Position numbers and translations under genes: made by a program. The notes under the pieces were generated by a model, which worked only from the letters and a program-made list of their open reading frames with translations, was not told the origin of the DNA and ran no database searches. From Terriglobus albidus (GTDB lineage Bacteria > Acidobacteriota > Terriglobia > Terriglobales > Acidobacteriaceae), in contig NZ_CP042806.1 of NCBI RefSeq assembly GCF_008000815.1, positions 2,170,001-2,234,000 of the forward strand: 64,000 nt of DNA, read 5' to 3'. Shown piece by piece: positions 43,207 through 51,828 of this stretch. How positions within the stretch are numbered: position 1 is the stretch's first letter; each line of letters starts with the position of its first letter.

Positions 43207-46200
43207 TTAAAAGTGAAGCCGGAGTGATATCTGAAGGGACCGTGGTCCGCCCGGTTCATAGAGAGAACCTGTGGAGCCGAAGCTCTGATTCAGCATCAGC
43301 GTCGCCTGTCCGAATAGGGTGTCCGTCAGCGTCGGATCGATATACCCGAATTCGGGATGATTGAAGATGTTGAAAGCGTCGAGCCGTACCTGCAGCTTTG
43401 CCTTCGTTCGGAGAGCGAATTCTCTTCGAAGAGCGAGATTGGTTTGATAGGCTCCGAAGCCTCGTAAGAGATTGCGCGGAGCAGTTCCGCCACGAGCACC
43501 GTCGGGAAGTGCAAACGCCGGCGCCGCGACGTTGGGACCACCATTGATCATGCGCCCTCCGGGATACTGCGTTCCATATAGATAAAGCTGACGGCCGGGG
43601 ATGAGGTCTACTCCACTGTAGTAGCGATTTCCGGATGCCGGATCGGAAAAGATATTTCCGAGCGGTTGGATTGGAAAGGCGGTTCGAATAGCCAGCCGCG
43701 CGTCTACACCCCACCCGCCGATCAAAGCCTGAGACATCTTTCCACCTGGGCGAAGATTTTCGTCCCACGAGAGAGCTGTTTGAAAGTTTTGACGAACATC
43801 AAGATCAGAGTTTCCGCGCGTGAGCGGAAAAGCCGGATCTGTTGAGCCGTAATCGAGTGTATGTGACCATCCGTAATTTCCAAGTACCTGCAGTCCGTGG
43901 GAAATAGCGCGTTGAAACTTTATCTGTAATGCCTGGTAGCTGGAGGTGAGATGCCCCGGGAAGAAATAAACCTCCCCGAACATAGGATTCTCGCTGCTGA
44001 TGTTTGTGCGCTGCTTTTGAAGCAATCTGCGACCGTTGGTGCCGACCCAGGAGATATTGAGTGTCTGGCGCTTTCCCAAGGACTTCTCTATCCCAATATT
44101 CCATTGAAGTGCATAGGGCAACTGCAGGTGCGGAGGAAATGCGAAGGCAGCCGTATTTATATAGGGCCCGGGGGGCGTGGCGGAGAAATCAAGTTGCGCG
44201 GGCGTGACGGGGACTGGAACGTTTATTGGATGGTTTGTTGCTGAAAAACCCAATGCGGAGAAAGCTTCCGCGGCCGGCCGATTAGCGGTAGCGAAAAAGA
44301 TACCGGCTCCTGCACGTATCAATAGTTCACCGCCCGGTGTGCTTTTCAAAGCCCACACACCGCCAACACTGGGTGCGATATTAAACTTCGCCGTATGCCA
44401 GAGGGGAGTGCCGCGAGGCGCCAACGTTAGCCTCGATGGATCCGCTATATCTCCTAATAGGGTGTAGGCATCCAAGCCATTTTTGCCGTGCGGTGGAGGG
44501 GAGGCCTCCCACCGTAGACCAGAGGTGATTGTGAATGACTGGGATACTCGCCATTGGTCCTGAAGAAAGGCGGCGAATTGCTGGAATATGGGTGTCGCAG
44601 GGACGCTTCGGGTAATTGAGATGGCTGAGGCTCGGTTCTGCAACAACGAGTCCGTCGAGAAGAAATCTGCTTCGATACTCAGCGCCGGTGGCTTGATCGT
44701 GGAGACGATCTGTCTTTGATCAATCCCAAATCGCAATAGGCGCCGGCCTGCCTGCGCGTTGAAGGTATCGCGGATATTCCATTGCCGAAGAGCGCTCGAA
44801 GCCCGATCCGTTTTAATTTCGGATGGACCGGCACCTGGAATCTGAATGAAGACAGCTGCGCTAGCCGATTCCGAAGAGGGAGGAATTCCGATCAAAGGGT
44901 TTAAACGAGTTCCAAAATTCAGATCCAAAGAATAGTAATAATTGTCCAGCGTGGTGGTTAACGACGAGTGGCTTGCTGCATACCCAATTCGAAGCTCATT
45001 GTTGATACGGGAAGCGAGCTGTGCGGTAGCACCGAGAGTGAAGGTGCGTGTATCAGCATGGACTTGAGTGAGCGATGAGAGATTGCCGGCTTCACTTCGG
45101 CTCGGGGTTTCACCATACCGCAGAAATCCGGAGAGCTTCGACGAAAGAGTGTGGTCGAGACGGACACTCGTCGCGTTGACAATCCCTGGGTAAGAAGTTG
45201 CGCCACCCGGGTAGGGAGCCAGCCCCGTGGAGATTGCCGAAGGAAGACTAAAGGCGTGATTGACCTGCGGAAATAGATTGAGTACTGCCTGCAGTGGCAA
45301 CGCGTCTCCGTGCAGTGTTACGTCTGGGACGAATTGTACTTGTGGAGCGGATGGTTGCCGAACATTGAGGCCCTCATACGAGAGGAAGATGAACGTCTTA
45401 TCTATTCCGCGATAGATGCCTGGAAGGATTATCGGTACACCGAGTGTGCCTCCGAAATCATCCTGATGATAAGCGGTCCGTCTATCCGCCTTGTTGAAGC
45501 TGGTGTACCAGTCGGTCGCGTCAGCCGCGTCCGTCCGGACATAGTTAAATAGGCTGCCATGCGCCGTGTTAGTTCCAGAGTGTGTGAGGAACGTGAATTG
45601 TCCGCCGGGCAGACGACCGTATTCCGGCGGATAGGTTGAAGTCATCACCCGGAACTCCTGGAGCGCATCGACCGCCACAAGGCTCTGCGTGGTGCCGAGT
45701 GCTGTAAGCGCTGCAAGACTCCCATCACTCGGAATTTTCTGGTGTCCTGTGAGTAGACCTGCGCCGACATTCGCGGAGACGCCGTCTACGAAGTATCCAT
45801 TCCCGTCGATTCGCTGGCCATTCACGCTGAATGATCCACGAGCTCCAAAGGACTCACCTGTGGTTTGTGGACTCTGTGTAGTGACGCCTGGAGTCATCGC
45901 GATGAGATCCTGAAAGCTTCTCCCATTCAATGGCATGTTTGCTACGAAACCTCTGTCGACTACGGTACCGACCGATATGTTTCCGGTATCGAAGGAGGCT
46001 TCGCTCTGATTTACATCCACTGTCTGGGCTACAGGCCCCACCGGCATCCGGATGAGGAAGTTCTTAGTATCGCCGACGTGAAGAGTAAGCCCTGTGATCT
46101 GTATGGCGGCGAAACCACTCCGGTCGATCTCAAGCGTGTAGTCTCCTGGGATCACACCAGGCAAGAAGAACATGCCGAAGTGGTTGGTTCTGGAGTTGCT

Positions 46201-46398
46201 TTCTGCACCGGTCAAGATGTTCAGAAGCTTGACGTTCGCATCCGGAATTCGTGCAGTGGTCACATCGACCACCGTTCCGGTCACGTTCGCCGTGCTGGTT
46301 TGAGCAAACATACGAAGTCCCGCAAACAAGCAGAGACTGAATATGCGTCGAAGCAACGGGTCACAGCCTCTTCGAGGTATTTGCTTTAGACAGCTCAT
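43207..46398 (-). CDS. Oar-like TonB-dependent receptor
   Basis: The 1063-residue outer-membrane protein has a signal peptide (RRIFSLCLFAGLRMFAQ), an N-terminal carboxypeptidase-regulatory (CarboxypepD_reg) domain (VTGTVVDVTTARIPDANVKLLNI ... GDYTLEIDRSGFAAIQITGLTL), a plug (NMPLNGRSFQDLIAMTPGVTTQSP, GSFSVNGQRIDGNGYFVDGVSAN) and a large barrel ending in RSLQISLRLHF. It has no STN domain. Oar-like receptors import oligosaccharides or peptides or act in surface assembly; the ligand is unknown. Its ATG overlaps by 4 bp (ATGA) the stop of the sigma-fusion gene, so the two are translationally coupled. Confidence 0.92.
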   Translation of the reverse strand: MSCLKQIPRRGCDPLLRRIFSLCLFAGLRMFAQTSTANVTGTVVDVTTARIPDANVKLLNILTGAESNSRTNHFGMFFLPGVIPGDYTLEIDRSGFAAIQITGLTLHVGDTKNFLIRMPVGPVAQTVDVNQSEASFDTGNISVGTVVDRGFVANMPLNGRSFQDLIAMTPGVTTQSPQTTGESFGARGSFSVNGQRIDGNGYFVDGVSANVGAGLLTGHQKIPSDGSLAALTALGTTQSLVAVDALQEFRVMTSTYPPEYGRLPGGQFTFLTHSGTNTAHGSLFNYVRTDAADATDWYTSFNKADRRTAYHQDDFGGTLGVPIILPGIYRGIDKTFIFLSYEGLNVRQPSAPQVQFVPDVTLHGDALPLQAVLNLFPQVNHAFSLPSAISTGLAPYPGGATSYPGIVNATSVRLDHTLSSKLSGFLRYGETPSRSEAGNLSSLTQVHADTRTFTLGATAQLASRINNELRIGYAASHSSLTTTLDNYYYSLDLNFGTRLNPLIGIPPSSESASAAVFIQIPGAGPSEIKTDRASSALRQWNIRDTFNAQAGRRLLRFGIDQRQIVSTIKPPALSIEADFFSTDSLLQNRASAISITRSVPATPIFQQFAAFLQDQWRVSQSFTITSGLRWEASPPPHGKNGLDAYTLLGDIADPSRLTLAPRGTPLWHTAKFNIAPSVGGVWALKSTPGGELLIRAGAGIFFATANRPAAEAFSALGFSATNHPINVPVPVTPAQLDFSATPPGPYINTAAFAFPPHLQLPYALQWNIGIEKSLGKRQTLNISWVGTNGRRLLQKQRTNISSENPMFGEVYFFPGHLTSSYQALQIKFQRAISHGLQVLGNYGWSHTLDYGSTDPAFPLTRGNSDLDVRQNFQTALSWDENLRPGGKMSQALIGGWGVDARLAIRTAFPIQPLGNIFSDPASGNRYYSGVDLIPGRQLYLYGTQYPGGRMINGGPNVAAPAFALPDGARGGTAPRNLLRGFGAYQTNLALRREFALRTKAKLQVRLDAFNIFNHPEFGYIDPTLTDTLFGQATLMLNQSFGSTGSLYEPGGPRSLQISLRLHF

Positions 46399-49370
46399 TG
46401 CTCATCGCGATGCCGCAACGGGCCTTTAGAGTCACTGGGTCTGACTTCGTGTGCATCGAGATGAGAAAGGCGTTGAGTAAAGCTAACGATTGCTGCGGCC
46501 TCCCGCAACGGAATGGAATTTCTTGCGTGAGTTAGAAGTGGTTCACCATTCCGATCAGCACTCTTTACTACGCCAGATGCAAACGCACCGCCGATAATAC
46601 GACTCAACTCCTGTGTCTTGTGCAGTAGTCGCTCGGTGGCACGTGCCAAAGTTGCCGGATCGTCGATATTCGCATACTCTCCGCCGTGCGCCGGGAGCGA
46701 TTCGTGATCATCCGGTATTATTCTGCTCAGCTGATCATTGAGTGCACTTAGCTCAATTTCCAGCGCGAATGCATGCGCTGAAGCCATCCTGGCCCATTGT
46801 CGCTGGTACGCCGGGTTTGCTGCGCTCAATTCACGCGCAGTGAAGCTTGTTCCGAGACGATTCAAGGCATAGGCACGCTGTAATGCACGCTGAGCGTGTT
46901 CGCGAGCTTCTTGCGAAAACTGCGAAACGGCAGACTTTTCGCGATCTCCCGTCCAACCTTTGGATTCGAAGTATTGCTTCAGAACAACCTCTGATGGCGC
47001 CTCGGTACGCGTGACGCTATATACGCTTGTGGTGGGAACTGTGCTTTTTGGCGCCGAAGGAGCTGCGCTGCGTAAAGAGCTCTGTGAATTTAATTGAATG
47101 GTCAGAAGTTGCTGATTCGGCAATGTCTCCAATCGCGCCAGCAACTGCGACCTACGCGCATTGTCCGCAACCGTTCCATAGATGCGTATCCGCCCATCCG
47201 GTGCGCGGACAACGTCGATGGGATCACCGATGTCGGCTCCCATCTGGTTGAGCTCATAGAGTGCTCCAATCTCCAATTGCACCAACTGCGTGTTAGTGTT
47301 TGGCTTCGATCGGTCGCGCATGGAAGCATCACCCTTGTCGACCGGGCTTCCTCCCATACCCTCTTCCTCGTTAGAGAAGACGGAGTCTGGAACGTTGGAA
47401 GATGGTTGGTAGTCTTGACCTGTTTGTAGCAGCTGCAGCTCACGGATCGGCGAATCCTTATGGAGGTATAACTCTTCACCGACCGCATTCAGGTGACTAT
47501 CGAGCACAAGTACTGCTGATAACAGACGAGGCTTATTGTCGTCTTCCATTGTTGCGGATAGCTTGTATTCCCCGTTGACCACGGATACTCGTATGGATTT
47601 TCCGCCGAGTGCACGGAAGTCCGCGGAAGAGAGGTCTTGTTTCCATAGATCATTCATGGCCAGCTGACGAGCGGGAGCGTCGATCTCCGTATTTGACGGG
47701 GCGATCGATACTCCGGATCTTCCGTTCTTATCTTTCCATTCGGACGCGATGACATGGTGGTGCAAATCATAGAGCCGCCGGATGTGGCGCCCCGTCTGGC
47801 CTTCCTGCCAAGTCTCAACGATACCCCGAAGGACGAGTCCGTCTGAAGTTGTCTCGATCAGGTTCATCGTCTGATGTCTTGTCGCCCCGGCCATCTTGGC
47901 CGCTTCCATTGCAACGGCCTGGTTCAAAACAGCGGAGGCATCAAGTCGCGGTTGATGGATATAGCTCATAAAATATGCACCTGCACACGCTACGAACGCG
48001 AGGGCAAGACCCCATGCCATCGCCGGCGATGGCACCAGCGTGGAAATTAGCTTTTTGATCCACGATGGTTGATCCGTGCCAACGAGCGCCTGAAGCGTAG
48101 AAGGCCGCAACTCTTCCATCGCATCCTGTATGCCTGTCGAGGCCTCCGGATCGGAATACACAACCTCACACTGTAGGCCGAGACCATCAAAGGAAAGATT
48201 CAATTCCAGTCTTCTCGTATCACTAAGAAGGGTTTGCTGCGTAAGCCGCTCGGGGCCATCAGGAGGCAGACTGTCGATCGCGATCATGGCGAGACGAATC
48301 TGTTGCTCGCTGAATACCTCAACACAATTTGGCTGTTCGGAATATTCAAGGCGAATCGACAACGCGCTTTGTATCCCCTGAACGTCGTGGAAGGCTACTA
48401 CCCGTGTATTTACTGCAATGAATAGGCTTTGCGGCCGATGATGATAGATGCGCTCTTTCTCTCTGCGCATCGTCTCAAACATGACCTTGACGCTCTTTCG
48501 ATCTGTACCGCCCTGCGCCAGGTGCTGCATATTGAGGACTCGGTCAAAACCATCAAGCGCATCGCGATCTTTCAATGTCGGCCGTCGGAAGTGACGATCG
48601 ATGAGTGCGAGACACCGTTGGCAGCTGACGATGTGGGAGAGCAGCTCACAAGGGATTGGGACGGGGGCATCAATTTCGTAATATGCCAACAAGTCTTCTT
48701 CCGGCAGGCAGGCCCCTCTTCTTGCTTGAAGGATCGTCTCGCGGAGCTCTTGGAAGAGCTCCGGCGTGGGCACGACAATTGGTGACTGGCGGGGTAAGGG
48801 CAAGGAGCCCTGCTTGATTGGACGCACTTTGTCCGGTGCAGAAAGATGTTCCTTCAGCTCCGTACGAGCACTTTTCAGTTTGTTGTAGATGGCAGACACC
48901 GGCAAGCAGGCAATCTCCGCGATTTCCCGAGGGAAGTATCCATGGAAAAAGTGAAGGATGAAGTAGCTGAAGCCTTTCGATGCCTCCTTTCTCCAAACCG
49001 AGTAGCCACAGATTGTGCGGAGATCGTTCTGGATTAGGACTGATCCGCTACGGTCTCGTCCTGAAAGGGCGAAGTGCACATTGTCGAAGTCTCCAATACT
49101 CACAAAACGCAAAGCCTCGCGAGAGGCTCGAGTCATGCGTGATAAATAAACGTGGCGAAGTGAGGTGTAGAGGTACCCGTCCTGATTGGAGATCCGGTTG
49201 AAATCCGTCTTTGTCAGGATGAGGTAGAGACACAGGTCGTGAACAATTTCGCGTGCCTCGCCTGCATCGCCGCGGGTCAGTAGAATCCCCCAATGCAGGA
49301 GCTGATCGTAGCGGCTCTCGAGGACGGCCTCTGTCTCGAAGGCCCTCCAGCTTGTCTTCTTTTGCTCCAT
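46395..49370 (-). CDS. Membrane-spanning ECF sigma / anti-sigma-like fusion protein
   Basis: The 991-residue protein combines modules usually encoded separately. Residues about 18-85 resemble ECF sigma region 2 (RYDQLLHWGILLTRGDAGEAREIVHDL, DGYLYTSLRHVYLSRMTRASRE). Residues about 132-177 match region 4, a helix-turn-helix with HGYFPREIAEIACLPVSAIYNKLKSARTELKEHL. His246, Cys250 and Cys253 form an HX3CX2C motif like zinc anti-sigma factors. One membrane span (about 450-470) leads to an extracytoplasmic part with a BON-like segment (about 700-762) and a helical C-terminus. It is the first gene of the operon with the Oar-like receptor. Its roles as sigma factor and as sensor are inferences from the modules. 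Confidence 0.82.
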   Translation of the reverse strand: MEQKKTSWRAFETEAVLESRYDQLLHWGILLTRGDAGEAREIVHDLCLYLILTKTDFNRISNQDGYLYTSLRHVYLSRMTRASREALRFVSIGDFDNVHFALSGRDRSGSVLIQNDLRTICGYSVWRKEASKGFSYFILHFFHGYFPREIAEIACLPVSAIYNKLKSARTELKEHLSAPDKVRPIKQGSLPLPRQSPIVVPTPELFQELRETILQARRGACLPEEDLLAYYEIDAPVPIPCELLSHIVSCQRCLALIDRHFRRPTLKDRDALDGFDRVLNMQHLAQGGTDRKSVKVMFETMRREKERIYHHRPQSLFIAVNTRVVAFHDVQGIQSALSIRLEYSEQPNCVEVFSEQQIRLAMIAIDSLPPDGPERLTQQTLLSDTRRLELNLSFDGLGLQCEVVYSDPEASTGIQDAMEELRPSTLQALVGTDQPSWIKKLISTLVPSPAMAWGLALAFVACAGAYFMSYIHQPRLDASAVLNQAVAMEAAKMAGATRHQTMNLIETTSDGLVLRGIVETWQEGQTGRHIRRLYDLHHHVIASEWKDKNGRSGVSIAPSNTEIDAPARQLAMNDLWKQDLSSADFRALGGKSIRVSVVNGEYKLSATMEDDNKPRLLSAVLVLDSHLNAVGEELYLHKDSPIRELQLLQTGQDYQPSSNVPDSVFSNEEEGMGGSPVDKGDASMRDRSKPNTNTQLVQLEIGALYELNQMGADIGDPIDVVRAPDGRIRIYGTVADNARRSQLLARLETLPNQQLLTIQLNSQSSLRSAAPSAPKSTVPTTSVYSVTRTEAPSEVVLKQYFESKGWTGDREKSAVSQFSQEAREHAQRALQRAYALNRLGTSFTARELSAANPAYQRQWARMASAHAFALEIELSALNDQLSRIIPDDHESLPAHGGEYANIDDPATLARATERLLHKTQELSRIIGGAFASGVVKSADRNGEPLLTHARNSIPLREAAAIVSFTQRLSHLDAHEVRPSDSKGPLRHRDEQ

Positions 49371-49398
49371 TAAACAGTAAAGAGAGAACCTGGCTGTG

Positions 49399-49483
49399 AA
49401 TCTACCCTCGGGCTCAATTTTTATTTTCTCATCCTAAGAATCGCAAATTCGACCATATTTCTTTCGCTCGTCATGGGTAGATT
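49399..49483. promoter_or_regulatory. Inverted repeat pair AATCTACCC / GGGTAGATT in a divergent promoter
   Basis: AATCTACCC (49399-49407) and GGGTAGATT (49475-49483) are perfect inverted copies 67 bp apart in the 143-bp gap between the sigma-fusion gene and the GT-C-like gene. They could be paired operators that act by looping, or promoter elements of the two divergent genes. No regulator can be named. Confidence 0.4.
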
Positions 49484-49513
49484 GCAAGGCGGGAAACGCT
49501 CTTTCAATGCAGA

Positions 49514-51130
49514 ATGCGGCAACACTTTTTCGGATCACGCTCCATCGCAATAGCGCACCGCCTGACTCCTGTTCCTATTTCTCTCGGCACTAGCTCACAG
49601 ACTCTGCGGGATTTTGTTCCGCAGACAAGCGCAATGCTTCTGGTGTCCTCTTGTTTTTTGATCGTTTGTGTGGTTTTCTTTGCAATCGCTACTATTCACT
49701 GGCCGTTAGCGGGCGACGCTTCGCTCATGCACTATATCGCTTTTCTGATGGACAACGGCCGCGTGCCATATCGCGATATCGCAGATATGAATCTGCCTGG
49801 CGCCTATTCAATCGACTACGCCGTTATGCATGTGCTGGGGGGAGGATCGTTGGCATGGAGGTCCTTCGATCTTGGCCTGACGCTTGCGGGCGCATTGGCG
49901 ATGATTTGTATTTCGCGTCCGTGTGGATGGTACCCCGGAATTTTTTCCGGTGCGCTCCTGGCCCTCATTCATGGCCAGGACGGCATCTTTGAACCTGGGC
50001 AACGCGATTTTGTCATTGCGGTTCTCCTCCTTATCGCGTACGCCGCGTTCTTTCAAGCATTTAGGAAGAATTTTCCGCCTTGGATGTTTCTCTTTGGTCT
50101 ATGCGTGAGTATGACAGGAACGATCAAGCCTGTCTTTCTTCCGTTCGGAGCTGTGCTGCTTGGTTGCGCGACCATTATGCGCAGAACGAAATGCCAACCA
50201 GTCTCATGGTTCATACTTTGGGGCGCAGGCGGTTTGTTCGTTCCGATCGTGGCTATGTATTCGTTTCTGAGAGTCATGCATTGTACGGAGGAGTTTTTCA
50301 CAGTAGTGCGGGGATTGATGCCGTATCACGCGTCATTAGCGCGAAAGCCCCTGGGCTTTCTGCTTGTGCATTCGATCTCTCCACTGTTGCCACTAGCTAC
50401 CGTCTGGGGCTGTTGCCTGTTCTCCCAATGGAGGCAATGGAAAAATTGGGAAGGCGTCACTTTACTGATTGGACTGTTTTTCGGATTGGGGTCTTACGTC
50501 ATACAGGGGAAGGGGTACTCCTACCATCGCTACCCATTTATCGCACTCTTCCTTTTGGTTATGGCCATTGACTTTCAACGTTGCCTTACGGGCAATCGAT
50601 GGACGCGAAGGCTGGGATGGGCCGGCATAGCCTTTGGAACCCTGTTTGTAGCACCTGTCTCTACACTCAAGGCCAGTCAATATGACTGGCGCAACGTCGA
50701 GTTCTCAACGATGTTGCAGAGCGATCTGCGTCGGCTTGGCGGTGAAGAGCTTTCGGGACAGGTGCAATGTATCGATACGGTTGGTGGCTGTTTTGACGTT
50801 CTTTATGAAATGAGACTTCTTCAAAGGGATCGTTTTGTTTACGATGAGTTTCTCTTCGCTCCCGCTCGGGATGAATCAGTGATCAATAGCCGTGAGGAAT
50901 TCTTAGCTGAGATCTATGAGAAGCCCCCTCGCGTTGTTGTCATCACGGATGATCTTTTCCCCTCGGGGCCAGCGGGGTTTCAAAAGCTGGAAAGGTGGCC
51001 GCAGTTCGCGAGCTACCTTCAAGCGAATTACCGTCTTTGCGCTGAGGGAACGCCCCTTAGTGATCTCAGGTGGTGGAGCCGCAAGCAGCCGCCTCATTCC
51101 TACAGAATTTTCTGCAGCCTTCGCCCCTGA
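49514..51130 (+). CDS. Polytopic GT-C-like glycosyltransferase
   Basis: The 538-residue protein has about ten to twelve hydrophobic spans. The first periplasmic loop carries GDASLMHYIAFLMDNGRVPYRDIADMNLPG, similar to the GD/ED loop and Pro-rich segment of GT-C enzymes such as ArnT or PMT-like glycosyltransferases that use polyprenyl-linked sugars. A soluble C-terminal part of about 140 residues follows. The acceptor is unknown. By eye the codon use is more AT-rich than in the dcw genes. The stop is one base before the truncated palindromic element E. It is divergent from the sigma fusion gene. Confidence 0.7.
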   Translation: MRQHFFGSRSIAIAHRLTPVPISLGTSSQTLRDFVPQTSAMLLVSSCFLIVCVVFFAIATIHWPLAGDASLMHYIAFLMDNGRVPYRDIADMNLPGAYSIDYAVMHVLGGGSLAWRSFDLGLTLAGALAMICISRPCGWYPGIFSGALLALIHGQDGIFEPGQRDFVIAVLLLIAYAAFFQAFRKNFPPWMFLFGLCVSMTGTIKPVFLPFGAVLLGCATIMRRTKCQPVSWFILWGAGGLFVPIVAMYSFLRVMHCTEEFFTVVRGLMPYHASLARKPLGFLLVHSISPLLPLATVWGCCLFSQWRQWKNWEGVTLLIGLFFGLGSYVIQGKGYSYHRYPFIALFLLVMAIDFQRCLTGNRWTRRLGWAGIAFGTLFVAPVSTLKASQYDWRNVEFSTMLQSDLRRLGGEELSGQVQCIDTVGGCFDVLYEMRLLQRDRFVYDEFLFAPARDESVINSREEFLAEIYEKPPRVVVITDDLFPSGPAGFQKLERWPQFASYLQANYRLCAEGTPLSDLRWWSRKQPPHSYRIFCSLRP

Positions 51131-51131
51131 C

Positions 51132-51180
51132 TAGAGCATTTTCGCCGTTGCTGGGTATCCGAGAAAGCGGCGTGCAGCGG
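51132..51180. repeat. Palindromic stop-abutting element, copy E (truncated)
   Basis: TAGAGCATTTT begins one or two bases after the TGA of the GT-C-like gene and continues as CGTTGCTGGGTATCC and GTGCAGCGGC, matching the left half of copies A and D. The match ends where the central hairpin should start, so the right half and the closing inverted end are missing. It lies about 100 bp before the tRNA-Gly gene. Confidence 0.75.
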
Positions 51181-51275
51181 CAAGACCACGCAGAAGTGCT
51201 TAGGATCAGGAGGGAAGTGGGAAGCATGCCCGTAGGATTCCACTATGGCACACTACAGCGATAACCGAGTGGTCC

Positions 51276-51350
51276 TGGAGCGGGAGACCGGGATCGAACC
51301 GGCGACATTCAGCTTGGGAAGCTGACGTTCTGCCACTGAACTACTCCCGC
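51276..51350 (-). tRNA. tRNA-Gly (anticodon CCC)
   Basis: Read on the minus strand the gene begins GCGGGAG, pairing with CTCCCGC at the 3' end, with discriminator T and an encoded CCA (51276-51278). The D arm holds AGUUCAGUGGCAGAAC, the anticodon stem TCAGC/GCTGA with loop TTCCCAA gives anticodon CCC (codon GGG), and the T loop reads TTCGATC. All four arms fold. It lies next to gene remnants and a truncated repeat, a common setting for integration or rearrangement. Confidence 0.97.
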
Positions 51351-51394
51351 TCGTGGAACCGATTATAGACTGCAGCAGCATTTCTGCGAAACAC

Positions 51395-51408
51395 CACCTG
51401 ATCAGGTG
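51395..51408. other. 14-bp perfect palindrome at the ArsR remnant stop
   Basis: CACCTGATCAGGTG is a perfect palindrome directly after the TAA of the truncated ArsR gene (minus strand). It might be an operator, a short terminator stem, or part of the scar; nothing decides between them. Confidence 0.4.
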
Positions 51409-51660
51409 TTAGCGTACCTTCTTCTTTGCTGTGCTCGCAGGGCGCTCCAGAACCGCATCGAGAAGGTTAGGGAAGCGCGCATCCAGATCGTTGCGGCGAA
51501 GGGTATTTAGCAGCGCTGTCCCCTGCCGCATGGTTGCCACGATCCCCGACTCACGCAGAACACGGAAGTGATGCGATAGGGAAGATTTGGGGCGATCTAC
51601 CTCGAAGACACCGCACGTGGCAGGGCCGTCCTCGTCGAGTTGACGGACGATACTCAGCCC
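51409..51660 (-). pseudogene. ArsR-family regulator remnant, N-terminus missing
   Basis: On the minus strand a frame of about 83 codons ending at TAA (51409-51411) encodes the winged-helix part of an ArsR repressor: IVRQLDEDGPATCGVFEVDRPKSSLSHHFRVLRESGIV, then an EGT-like RQGTALLNTLRRNDLDARFP block. The first about 20 residues, with the start codon, are absent. The frame reaches back only to P-G-L-S just before IVRQLD. The remaining part contains the recognition helix SSLSHHFRVL. It appears to be a fragment left by deletion. Confidence 0.8.
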
Positions 51661-51828
51661 GGGGTATGGTCACCGGCCCGCGGCTTCGAGGAGATGAATG
51701 AGGCTCTCGAGAGCCTGAAAATACGTCCTGTGATCGATGCGGTGTATGCATTCGACGACGCTCAAAAAGCGTATGAGCATCTGTACCGTGGAGCGTTCGG
51801 GAAGATCGTGATCCGGGTCAGTAAATAG
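51661..51828 (+). pseudogene. Zinc-type alcohol dehydrogenase C-terminal remnant
   Basis: The plus-strand frame ending at TAG (51826-51828) encodes the last about 55 residues of a medium-chain NAD(P)-dependent alcohol dehydrogenase: GFEEMNEALESLKIRPVIDAVYAFDDAQKAYEHLYRGAFGKIVIRV. The whole catalytic and Rossmann part (about 280 residues) is missing. Upstream it runs directly into the truncated ArsR gene, which reads the other way. An ATG at 51640 exists but lies in the opposite gene's remnant and is not a native start. Confidence 0.85.

Noticed and set aside
51551-51751. Minus-strand 66-codon frame crossing the ArsR/dehydrogenase junction
   Set aside because: It is in a different frame from the ArsR fragment and has no recognisable content; the remnants explain the sequence better.
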